Below are positions 9,062 through 17,031 of a DNA stretch of 64,000 nt, piece by piece. The position numbers were made by a program, and so were the translations under genes. The notes beneath the pieces were generated by a model. It saw only the letters and a program-made list of their open reading frames with translations, ran no database searches and was not told the origin of the DNA. Location: positions 1 through 64,000 of the forward strand of contig CAZYIE010000013.1 in the NCBI GenBank assembly GCA_964646755.1, in the 5' to 3' direction. This DNA comes from MVRV01 sp964646755. GTDB taxonomy: Bacteria > Desulfobacterota > Syntrophia > Syntrophales > Smithellaceae. The stretch's first letter is position 1; every line of letters begins with the position of its first letter.

Positions 9062-10030
9062 TCAGGGATTAATTTCCAGCAGCACTTTAAGCGCATCGCT
9101 TTGTCTGGCACGGACAAAAGCTTCCCGAACTTTCTCCAGCGGAAAGCGAGCCGAAATGAGTCTCTCCAGAGGCATGTCGTGATATTCCCGCAGGAGTTTC
9201 AAACCGTCCGAAAATTTTCCGCAACGCGATCCCAGTAAAGTTTGTTCATTAATAACAATCGGCGCCAGATTAACCTCACCGGACACGGCGACGGTGGATT
9301 TAAGAACAATAGTGCCCCGTGGCCGGCACAATGACATGGCTGCTACAATTCCCTTTCCCGAACCTGTCGCCTCGATAACGATGTCGGCACCCGGTCTGAT
9401 CTCGTTTTCATTCAATACTGCTTTGATATTTCGCCATTGAGCAATCCGGAGTTTCTCCGGATGATGACCTGATACTGTTACATCTTCCGTCACCGTCGAC
9501 ATGACCCAGGCACAAAATATTCCCAGCCTCCCGTCTCCCAAAACAACAACTCTTTCCTTGCCGTTCAAAGGCAGCTGTTCCAGAATTTCACAGGCTGCCG
9601 ATAATGGTTCCGTAACAACCGCGTGCTCATCGGAAATGTCATCCGGAACAACAAAAAGGTTCTCAATAGGCAATCGGCAGTACTCAGCCATACATCCGTC
9701 AAGCCTGTCAATGCCCAGGGTTAACCGATCCGGACAATGCCTTCCCAAACCCTGTTTACACAATTCGCATTGTCCGCACGCGGCGTTAATTTCTCCGACA
9801 ACTCTTTTCCCTATCCATTGGCCATCGGCACAATCCTCGACAATTCCTACAAATTCATGCCCGAGAACCCCTTTGAACCCCATATACCCCTTCATTATTT
9901 CCATGTCTGTTTTGCATATTCCCGCCAGTTTGATTTTGATCTTTGCCCATCCCGATCCAGTCTCCGGCACAGGATAGTCTGTTACATAACTGAGTTCATT
10001 ATCAAACACCACCGCCTTCATCTTTCCCAT
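9062..10030 (-). CDS. Zinc-dependent alcohol dehydrogenase, MDR family
   Basis: 322 aa, close to the family length of about 340. Catalytic-zinc ligands are seen in GICKTD and GHEFVG; the structural zinc loop is CGQCELCKQGLGRHC; the cofactor site is VVVLGDGRLGIFCAWV. It should oxidise a secondary or primary alcohol or polyol with NAD(P); the substrate cannot be read from sequence. An ATG three codons downstream (MKAVVFD) is the more typical family start. It is 13 bp from the upstream HAMP-protein gene and 54 bp from the downstream 852-aa gene. Confidence 0.85.
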   Translation of the reverse strand: MGKMKAVVFDNELSYVTDYPVPETGSGWAKIKIKLAGICKTDMEIMKGYMGFKGVLGHEFVGIVEDCADGQWIGKRVVGEINAACGQCELCKQGLGRHCPDRLTLGIDRLDGCMAEYCRLPIENLFVVPDDISDEHAVVTEPLSAACEILEQLPLNGKERVVVLGDGRLGIFCAWVMSTVTEDVTVSGHHPEKLRIAQWRNIKAVLNENEIRPGADIVIEATGSGKGIVAAMSLCRPRGTIVLKSTVAVSGEVNLAPIVINEQTLLGSRCGKFSDGLKLLREYHDMPLERLISARFPLEKVREAFVRARQSDALKVLLEINP

Positions 10031-10043
10031 AAAGTGATCCTTA

Positions 10044-11072
10044 TCAAGATGCTCTGAATTTGCGCGCTTTTTCCCTCAATATTTTGAAATATTCCGTTTC
10101 AACTATTTCAGATACTTCCTGTGCCTGCATTTTACGGTCAATTTTTATCTGAAGTTCTTCAACCTGTCTCTGCAATTTCTTTTCCCTTTCCTGAACTTTC
10201 CCGGCCATCTTCTCAAAGACACGGGAAAGACGCCCCAATTCATCTTTGCGTCTTGACACTACTTCCAGCGATTCCAGACAATAATTTCCTTCTTCTACTG
10301 ATTTCGCCGCCTGGGCAAGATCGGCCAGAGGATCCGTCAGTTTACGCACGAAAACAACTGAGGCCGCAAATCCCACGATCAAAAGAAAGACTGAAACAAC
10401 TGCGGAAATGTAAAAGTTCTCAACCATTGCCTGGTAGGAAACAACATCGTCCAGAATCGCCCATGTAATTGCACCTGCTGTAAACAGAACGGAAGCTATC
10501 AGCAATGTGGTAACCATCAGAATTGTCCGGATTTCCAGAGTATATATAATTCTTCCGGCTAAAATCAGAATAACAGGAACAAGGACAAAGCCGTTCACCG
10601 CATCCGTAAGGAATGCAGGCAGAATCCAGGAATGAAAAGATGAAGGAAATACCATCTGATGTAAGAATAAAAAATCCAGTACTACGGCTAATGCCACCGA
10701 AATGGCGCTTGACATAACAACGCTCATTTGCAGAATACCAAAATCGCGTACGGAAATAATTCGGGAAATCCCTAGATACCGTATCAATCCTGGAATAAGT
10801 CCCATCAATCCGTTAGCTATGTGCCAGTTCCAGAATTTCCATACGCCGAATCCGGAAATACCGTCACCGATAATATTTCCCGCAAAGCCGGTGACAAACC
10901 CCGCAAACGGATGCCAAATAATGCCCACAATCATGGGAAGCACAACCTGTGGACGCAGAGAAATAAATGGCGCCGACGGCAAAAGAAATATATTAGACAG
11001 ACTGTTCAATACTCCATACAAAACAGCGAAAAGGCATCCGGCAAAGATGATTTTTTGTGCGTTTTTCCTCAT
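10044..11072 (-). CDS. Multi-TM membrane protein with HAMP domain and coiled-coil tail, no output domain
   Basis: 342 aa. Residues 1-190 contain about six hydrophobic segments rich in glycine and proline (PLVLPMIVGIIWHPFAGF-like, GFAGNIIGDGISG), reminiscent of ECF-transporter S components. Two further TM segments (about 183-205 and 220-245) lead into a HAMP domain (about 245-300, RKLTDPLADLAQAAKSVEEG) and a coiled coil (about 295-335). No kinase, cyclase, methyl-accepting or phosphatase domain follows. The start codon overlaps the stop of the ParA-like gene by 4 bp, so translation is probably coupled. A signalling receptor that reports to a separate partner is an inference. Confidence 0.75.
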   Translation of the reverse strand: MRKNAQKIIFAGCLFAVLYGVLNSLSNIFLLPSAPFISLRPQVVLPMIVGIIWHPFAGFVTGFAGNIIGDGISGFGVWKFWNWHIANGLMGLIPGLIRYLGISRIISVRDFGILQMSVVMSSAISVALAVVLDFLFLHQMVFPSSFHSWILPAFLTDAVNGFVLVPVILILAGRIIYTLEIRTILMVTTLLIASVLFTAGAITWAILDDVVSYQAMVENFYISAVVSVFLLIVGFAASVVFVRKLTDPLADLAQAAKSVEEGNYCLESLEVVSRRKDELGRLSRVFEKMAGKVQEREKKLQRQVEELQIKIDRKMQAQEVSEIVETEYFKILREKARKFRAS

Positions 11073-11824
11073 CCCGCAATCCTCCGGGTGATTTTACGCA
11101 TCTCAAGGCTTATCGCATGATCGCGATTTTGCAAACAAAAGATACCGGAGCTTGCCAGCATCATCATTTCATCCGAATGAGGCAATACACCGGCTACTTC
11201 GCATTCGTAAGTAGATTGAACCCGGGCGGCAAGGGAATCAAATGCAAAAGCGGCGGGTACCTTGTTGACGATCAGGAACATCGCAGGAACTTCCAACTGC
11301 CGGGACACCTCCACCGTAACGGCCGTTCCCTGATAATCCTGCTGGTCGGGACGCAGGATTATCAGCAGAATGTCCGTAATGGCAATGGACATCAGCGTCT
11401 CTTCATTCAGTCCGGGATGAGTATCAATCAAGAGATAATCAAGTGAAAACTTATCGATTAGTTTTTGATAACCTTCTTTGAGAAGATTGATATCATAACC
11501 ATAGTGAAGAACCCTGGCTATGTCTCCCGTACGGATACTGGAAGGAATCAAGTAAATTCTTCCCGTCAATTCCGCACCGAGAATCTTTGATACATCGTAA
11601 ACTGCTTTCTCAATTTCACATTTCCCCCACAGAAAATCATTCAGAGAATATGCGGCATTGCTCTGATCCAGATTAAATAATACATGGATACCGGGAGACT
11701 GGATATCCGTATCTACAATACCGACATTTACGCCTTCCTGGGCAAGCAGACAGGCAAGATTTGCGGTAATATTTGATTTTCCCGTTCCTCCGCGAAATGA
11801 ATGAATTGCAATAATTTTGTGCAT
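11069..11824 (-). CDS. ParA/MinD-like P-loop ATPase
   Basis: 251 aa. The deviant Walker A is SFRGGTGKSNI at residues 8-18; the signature lysine of KGGxGKT is an arginine here. Walker A' VDTDIQSPG and Walker B YLLIDTHPGLNEET follow. Family members form ATP-dependent dimers that position membranes, plasmids or receptor arrays. There is no ParB or MinC/MinE nearby, so chromosome or plasmid partition is unlikely. The 4-bp overlap with the HAMP membrane protein suggests this ATPase serves that receptor. It is the first gene of a four-gene unit and diverges from the deaminase gene at 12021. Confidence 0.85.
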   Translation of the reverse strand: MHKIIAIHSFRGGTGKSNITANLACLLAQEGVNVGIVDTDIQSPGIHVLFNLDQSNAAYSLNDFLWGKCEIEKAVYDVSKILGAELTGRIYLIPSSIRTGDIARVLHYGYDINLLKEGYQKLIDKFSLDYLLIDTHPGLNEETLMSIAITDILLIILRPDQQDYQGTAVTVEVSRQLEVPAMFLIVNKVPAAFAFDSLAARVQSTYECEVAGVLPHSDEMMMLASSGIFCLQNRDHAISLEMRKITRRIAG

Positions 11825-12020
11825 AGATTTTAATTCTGAGAATAGATTTCCGTAAATATTTTATTATTTCTATCGTTTATGAAGTGTTATTGCATCGCAA
11901 TTGCAGTATAGGAAATGCCCTTTTATATGTCAAGAATATCTTAGGATCATTCTTCCTTGTTGTCGGATGCTGTTTTGTGATATAGGTTGCGCCATTTCTA
12001 ATGATAAGGATTAACATATT

Positions 12021-13346
12021 ATGCAAGACATAGATCTCATGATTTCCGGTGGAAAAGCACTTCTTTTGGATGAAAAAAACTCCTGTATTGAAAATGCGGG
12101 CATCGCTATTAATAAATCTCACATTATAGAAATCGGCAAGAAAGAAGAAATTCTCATTAAATATAAAGCAAAAAAAACGATTAATACGGATAACTCTCTG
12201 GTCATGCCCGGTTTCGTCAATACGCATACCCACGCCGCCATGACTTGTTTCCGCGGCATGGCCGATGATCTGGAACTGATGGACTGGCTCAACAACTATA
12301 TCTTTCCCGCCGAGGCAAAAAACGTGAATCCCCATCTGGCTTACTGGGGATCGCTGCTTGCCTGCGCCGAGATGATTAAATCAGGCACGACTACCTTTTG
12401 CGATATGTATATATTTGAGGACGAAACGGCACGCGCGGCCAAAGAATCTGGTATGCGTTGTCTTGTCGGCGAAGTCCTTTTCGATTTCCCCTCCCCCAGC
12501 TGTAAAACTCCCGAAGAAGGCCTCGAATACACGCGCCGGCTTGCCGAAACATGGCGCGATGATCCCCTGGTAAACATTATCGTCGAACCTCACTCCCTCT
12601 ACACCTGCTCGGCCAGTCTGCTGAGAAACGCCAAAGAAGTCGCCGACCAATACGGACTGATGATCGGAATTCATCTTCTGGAAAACGCCGACGAGCTTAC
12701 TCGGCTTGAGGATAAATTCGGGAAAAGCGCCGTGTCCTTCCTCAATGACATCGGCTATCTCAACGAGCGGCTTCTAGCTTTTCATTGCGTTTATTTATCG
12801 ACAGACGACATTCGCCTGTTCGCCGAAAAAGGTTGTAAGGTTTCACACAATCCGGCCAGCAATATGAAACTGGCCAACGGCATACCGCCGGTTCTGGAAA
12901 TGTTCAGAGAAGGCATCACCGTAGGCTTAGGAACCGACGGATGCGCCAGCAACAACACACTAGATATGATCAAGGAAATGTCCACGGCGGCCAAGCTCCA
13001 CAAAGTTGCCGCACTCAATCCCACGGTCATGGACGCACGAACAGCAGTGCGCATGGCGACTATCAACGGCGCCAAAGCTCTCGGATTGGACAAACTCACC
13101 GGATCATTGGAAGCAGGCAAGAAAGCCGATGTTATTATTTTAGATCTCAACAAACCCCATCTTACTCCTATATATAATGAATACTCTCATCTGGTTTACG
13201 CGGCAGGGGGCGCCGATGTTGATACAGTAATAATCAACGGTAAAGTCGTCATGGAAAACCGTCGCCTTTTAACCATAGATGAAAACGAAGTCATGCAGCA
13301 GGTGAGGTCAATCGCCGCAAACATCACAAAAAGTTTTTCCACTTAA
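12021..13346 (+). CDS. mtaD: Amidohydrolase: 5-methylthioadenosine/S-adenosylhomocysteine deaminase family
   Basis: 441 aa, standard length for the ATZ/TRZ/MtaD group. Metal ligands are seen in GFVNTHTHAAM, VEPHSLYTCS, IGIHLLEN and LGTDGCASNN, in the order expected for this TIM-barrel hydrolase. It deaminates adenosine derivatives such as MTA or SAH to the inosine form, recycling methylation by-products. A weak AAGGA site lies about 11 nt before the ATG. The DUF4139 gene starts 15 bp after its stop, so the two are probably co-transcribed. Family members also include guanine or chlorohydrolases, so the exact substrate is inferred. Confidence 0.87.
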   Translation: MQDIDLMISGGKALLLDEKNSCIENAGIAINKSHIIEIGKKEEILIKYKAKKTINTDNSLVMPGFVNTHTHAAMTCFRGMADDLELMDWLNNYIFPAEAKNVNPHLAYWGSLLACAEMIKSGTTTFCDMYIFEDETARAAKESGMRCLVGEVLFDFPSPSCKTPEEGLEYTRRLAETWRDDPLVNIIVEPHSLYTCSASLLRNAKEVADQYGLMIGIHLLENADELTRLEDKFGKSAVSFLNDIGYLNERLLAFHCVYLSTDDIRLFAEKGCKVSHNPASNMKLANGIPPVLEMFREGITVGLGTDGCASNNTLDMIKEMSTAAKLHKVAALNPTVMDARTAVRMATINGAKALGLDKLTGSLEAGKKADVIILDLNKPHLTPIYNEYSHLVYAAGGADVDTVIINGKVVMENRRLLTIDENEVMQQVRSIAANITKSFST

Positions 13347-13361
13347 GGAGTCAAACAAATT

Positions 13362-14924
13362 ATGCACGCGACAAAATATTTTATCCTGTCGTCAGTATTG
13401 GTAACCTTTATTTTTTTTATTGCTTCAAGTTCCGAAGCTTTGGTCAGCGAAGTCACTCTATTTCCGGGTGCGGCAAAAGTAGTGGAGACGGCGAAAATTC
13501 ATCCGCAATGCGCCAATAATGAGAAATGCCGGGCAATTCTTACTATACCACCCCAGGCCGACCCGGAATCGCTGATTGTGGCGCTGCCGGCAAACAGCCG
13601 GATAAAAATCGATGATATCCAGATGAAAGCAGTAAACCGTCAGGATGAAGCCAGAATTTCCGCGCTGCGGAAACAAATCAATAAAGCCAAAAATGATCGC
13701 AAAGACTTCCAGGCAAAATTACAGGCGCTCGATGTTCAACTGCAATTCTGGCAGATGCAGACAAAGGCTAAGACAAAGAATGTTGCCGATGCCGATAATT
13801 TAGCCGCAGCTATCGGCCGCAATGTCCGAAAGTCCAGCCAGGAAAAATTCGTAATTGAAACCGAAATAGAAAAAATTGACAAACAGCTCAAAGAACTTCA
13901 GGACAACCTGAATCGGGCCGCCGGCAGCAAAGAAACATCCTGGGAAGCGACACTAACCTTCTCGGGTTTCAGTCAAAATGAAATGGTTATTTCCTATAAT
14001 TACACTCTCGGCGGTTGCGGTTGGCTGCCTCTTTACCGCATCGAAGCGCTGCCCGCGGAAAACAAAGTTTCCTTTTCCTGGGAGGCGCAATTGTGGCAAT
14101 CTACAGGTGTTGACTGGAAGCAGGTACAAATAAATCTGGCTACCTTGCAACCTGCCGTTACCGCCGTCCCGACGGATTTGCCGGATTGGATAATTAAAAA
14201 GCGCTCTGTGCGTTATAAATCAATGCGAACGGAAAGTATGGCACCGTCCGCAATGATGGAAAAAAGGTCTGCTCCTGCCGATGAGAATCAGGACGCCGTT
14301 GTTGAGGAAACTGTTAAAACTACTTACTCGGTATGGTCTATCGGCAGGAAAGACATTCCTGCAGGCAACCGGCAGAGGCTGAAAATCAAAGAAGAAAACT
14401 GGCCGGCGGAGTTCATCTTTCTTGCCCGTCCCAGCCTGGGCCAGCAGGCTTTCGTTCGCGCTCAAGTCAAATTTGCCAATTCCGTAGAAATTCCTTCCGG
14501 TGAGGCTTTATTCCTGATCGACGGAGCAGTTTTAGGCAAGCGTAATTTTTCTTTTGCCGGAACTGAAGGATTACTTTATTTCGGAACCAGCCCGCTGATT
14601 TCCGTGACCAGCTCCACCCTGGCTGATAAGGCTGGGGCCAAAGCTGTTTTTCAAAACAAACAAACTCAACTCTGGCAATGGTTAATCGAAGCAAAAAATT
14701 CCAGCAGCAACAGTATAAAATTACGGATTGAAGAACCGGTCCCGCAGGCTCGCGATGAAAGAATCCGCCTGATCTTCAGGCAGAATCCCGAACCATCGGA
14801 AAAAGATCATTCTAAATTTGTTTGGATTATTGATGTACCCGCACGGCAGAAGGCAACTATTCAAAACACAATAGAAATGGAAGCACCGAAAGATTTGGAT
14901 CTGGATTTAGGGTGGCGCCGCTGA
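13362..14924 (+). CDS. Exported DUF4140/DUF4139 (MuiA-like) protein
   Basis: 520 aa. A signal peptide (residues 1-27, ending SSEA) is followed by the N-terminal DUF4140 region (about 27-130, with the typical VTLFPGAAKVVETAKI opening) and a coiled coil (about 95-185, KQINKAKNDRKDFQAKLQAL). The C-terminal DUF4139 beta domain (about 200-515) contains YNYTLGGCGWLPLYRIEA. The family includes mucoidy inhibitor A; the biochemical role is unknown. The AGGAG ribosome site lies 15 bp after the deaminase stop. The transcript probably ends at the 14944-14983 hairpin. Confidence 0.85.
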   Translation: MHATKYFILSSVLVTFIFFIASSSEALVSEVTLFPGAAKVVETAKIHPQCANNEKCRAILTIPPQADPESLIVALPANSRIKIDDIQMKAVNRQDEARISALRKQINKAKNDRKDFQAKLQALDVQLQFWQMQTKAKTKNVADADNLAAAIGRNVRKSSQEKFVIETEIEKIDKQLKELQDNLNRAAGSKETSWEATLTFSGFSQNEMVISYNYTLGGCGWLPLYRIEALPAENKVSFSWEAQLWQSTGVDWKQVQINLATLQPAVTAVPTDLPDWIIKKRSVRYKSMRTESMAPSAMMEKRSAPADENQDAVVEETVKTTYSVWSIGRKDIPAGNRQRLKIKEENWPAEFIFLARPSLGQQAFVRAQVKFANSVEIPSGEALFLIDGAVLGKRNFSFAGTEGLLYFGTSPLISVTSSTLADKAGAKAVFQNKQTQLWQWLIEAKNSSSNSIKLRIEEPVPQARDERIRLIFRQNPEPSEKDHSKFVWIIDVPARQKATIQNTIEMEAPKDLDLDLGWRR

Positions 14925-14943
14925 TTGTTTGCCAACATTTACT

Positions 14944-14983
14944 GACCTCGTAAAAAGTGGAATATTTTACTTTTTACGAGGTC
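14944..14983. terminator. Shared bidirectional terminator hairpin with 15-bp perfect arms
   Basis: GACCTCGTAAAAAGT (14944-14958) and ACTTTTTACGAGGTC (14969-14983) are perfect inverted repeats with a 10-base loop (14959-14968). It sits between convergent genes. The stop codon of the minus-strand cyclase gene (ending 14974) is inside the right arm. A/T-rich sequence within the arms may act as the U-tract in both directions. Confidence 0.75.
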
Positions 14984-16866
14984 GTCAACATTTGAGTCAC
15001 CATATTCTTCGTGCGCTCAATAATTTTTTCATAATATATATTATTTCTCTGAATGTAATAATGTGTCTCCAGATTAGTGGAATTGGCGCCTACATTGCCC
15101 AAAAAAACCTTCATCTTTTCTATTGTAGTAAACCTGCGCACAAAAAGTTCTTCCCAGTTATTTTTAAAGATAATGCAAAAATCACAAATATCCATATTCA
15201 TCCTTTGATTTTCAAAACTGACAACAATAAGCATTTTGGAAATAGTCTCTTTTTGCAGAAAATTACCAAAATGAACACTGGATATATCGAAACTGCCAAA
15301 AACATCTCTGATCTTTCTTCCGAGATTTATAATTTCCTGGATCGTAACAGCAGTTTGATTAGGCAGCATCCTTGTCTGTACCGGATCAAAAATAGCATTC
15401 CAAACAATATATGCTGAACAAAAAACTATGTTTTCATTGATAATCACCGGCAATGAACGTTCATCAGAAGAATTAACCTGCCATCCTTTCCCGACCGGAG
15501 AAAAAGTAAGCACCGGCAATTTGATATTTTCCGTAGGAACATGCAGCACAGAAACTTTATGTTTTTTTACTTCCAGAGAAGATGATAATTTGCGTCCTAG
15601 AATTGTTAAATCCTGCGGCGCAATTTCTCCGCTTTTACCTTTCTGTATCCGGACAATGTCCTTGTAAATATCAATGAGAAACCCGAACATTAGCTCACCA
15701 AAATCAATCTTCTCCCTCAATTGCCAGAATTCAAATTCATTGAGACGGTAGATATTCCGGCGATCAATCTTGTGTTTTTTAAATGTCTCCCCGGCCATTT
15801 CTTCTTTCAATGTCTGTGTTTTCGACAGCAATTTCAGATCGTACCGCAGATAAAAACATTTTTTAATAAATTCAAAATATTCTTCTTTGGTATTTTGTGA
15901 ATAGTGATCAAGCACAGCGTTCATTGTGAATATACTGGGGTCGGGAAATTCCGTCTTATCTATTTCTTCTAAAACCGCCTGGCGGAATTTATGGCATAAG
16001 AGATCTTCTTTCGGAGCTTCCAGAAACATTTTTAATTGCAGCATTTTGATGATTGATTTCAAGGGGTGGGTTAGAGATTTATTAAATTGCCAAAGCGAAG
16101 CTCCAAAATATTCATCCTGCTTAACCTCTTTCAGATTGCCCATATCAACAAAGTCACGCTCGCCAAAATCACTTCCGGCGTTTTGAGTAAAGGCCTGATC
16201 ATAATCAACATATTCATCTGTTTCAAAACAAACCCACCAGAAAGGAATTTTGCCCTCGATGAGAATTGATGTGCGATAAAATTCTTCTTTCAAAACATTT
16301 CGTTGTGCTGATCCGCTGCTCTCATAATCCAGGTTACCGAAGTTACATTGCCTTATATCTTCGATATCACTTAAAAAAAAGTAAACAGGAATTTTTAATC
16401 GATTATCCAGCCAATCTTTAATAATATTTATTTTTTCGTTCAGATGCTGCAGCGCTTTACCGTTAAAAGCAGATTTATCAATACAAATCCAGATATCGCA
16501 GTCGGAACGGGAAGTTTGACTGATCGTGCCAACTGAACCAATAGTATAAATCCCCTGTATTTGGGGTAATTGTGAAGGATAGCGGACTAGCAATTTTTCT
16601 TCTTTAATGCCGAATATTTTTTTATAGAGGCTTTCCTGTTTGAGAATTTCCTTATTATTTTCGATATTAAACACATGAAACGGTTCTTTTAACTCCTTAA
16701 TAAATCCGGGAACAGAAATCCGGTTAACGCTCAACAACCAGGGCAGCAGATAAAGGATTACCGGGGCATCTTTCGATGAATTCGTCATAAATATTTTTTT
16801 GCGAAAGCTATTATATTCCAGATAGCGTTTCTTGTTGTTTTGCAATGTAATGGAAAGCAAGCTCAT
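14974..16866 (-). CDS. Class I adenylate cyclase homologue
   Basis: 630 aa. The nucleotidyltransferase signature GSVGTISQTSRSDCDIWIC (about residues 133-151) has the G-S and D-x-D residues that bind metal and ATP in class I CyaA. The downstream stretch YFFLSDIEDIRQCNFG and EEFYRTSILIEGKIPFWW also parallels enterobacterial CyaA. It should make cyclic AMP from ATP. It is shorter than CyaA of enterobacteria (about 850 aa); the missing part corresponds to the C-terminal regulatory half. It is transcribed divergently from the HrpA gene across a 165-bp region. No CRP-like gene lies in this window. Confidence 0.8.
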   Translation of the reverse strand: MSLLSITLQNNKKRYLEYNSFRKKIFMTNSSKDAPVILYLLPWLLSVNRISVPGFIKELKEPFHVFNIENNKEILKQESLYKKIFGIKEEKLLVRYPSQLPQIQGIYTIGSVGTISQTSRSDCDIWICIDKSAFNGKALQHLNEKINIIKDWLDNRLKIPVYFFLSDIEDIRQCNFGNLDYESSGSAQRNVLKEEFYRTSILIEGKIPFWWVCFETDEYVDYDQAFTQNAGSDFGERDFVDMGNLKEVKQDEYFGASLWQFNKSLTHPLKSIIKMLQLKMFLEAPKEDLLCHKFRQAVLEEIDKTEFPDPSIFTMNAVLDHYSQNTKEEYFEFIKKCFYLRYDLKLLSKTQTLKEEMAGETFKKHKIDRRNIYRLNEFEFWQLREKIDFGELMFGFLIDIYKDIVRIQKGKSGEIAPQDLTILGRKLSSSLEVKKHKVSVLHVPTENIKLPVLTFSPVGKGWQVNSSDERSLPVIINENIVFCSAYIVWNAIFDPVQTRMLPNQTAVTIQEIINLGRKIRDVFGSFDISSVHFGNFLQKETISKMLIVVSFENQRMNMDICDFCIIFKNNWEELFVRRFTTIEKMKVFLGNVGANSTNLETHYYIQRNNIYYEKIIERTKNMVTQMLTTS

Positions 16867-16967
16867 ATTCCTCTCGTAATTGAAACTGTCTGTATCTTAT
16901 AACAGAGGAGCTGCGAAGTCAATTACGTTACCTCCATTAATGTCATATCTGAGGTCTATATCTGAGG

Positions 16968-16973
16968 TTGACA
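16968..16973 (+). promoter_or_regulatory. Possible -35 element for hrpA
   Basis: A consensus TTGACA lies 59 bp before the TTG start of the helicase gene; no equally good -10 is visible at 16-18 bp. Just upstream TATCTGAGGT occurs twice in direct orientation. Confidence 0.3.
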
Positions 16974-17031
16974 GCGCAGTCATTCCTATGAAATAAACGC
17001 AATTAGAATAGAGATTCCAGAGGAGTTATTT

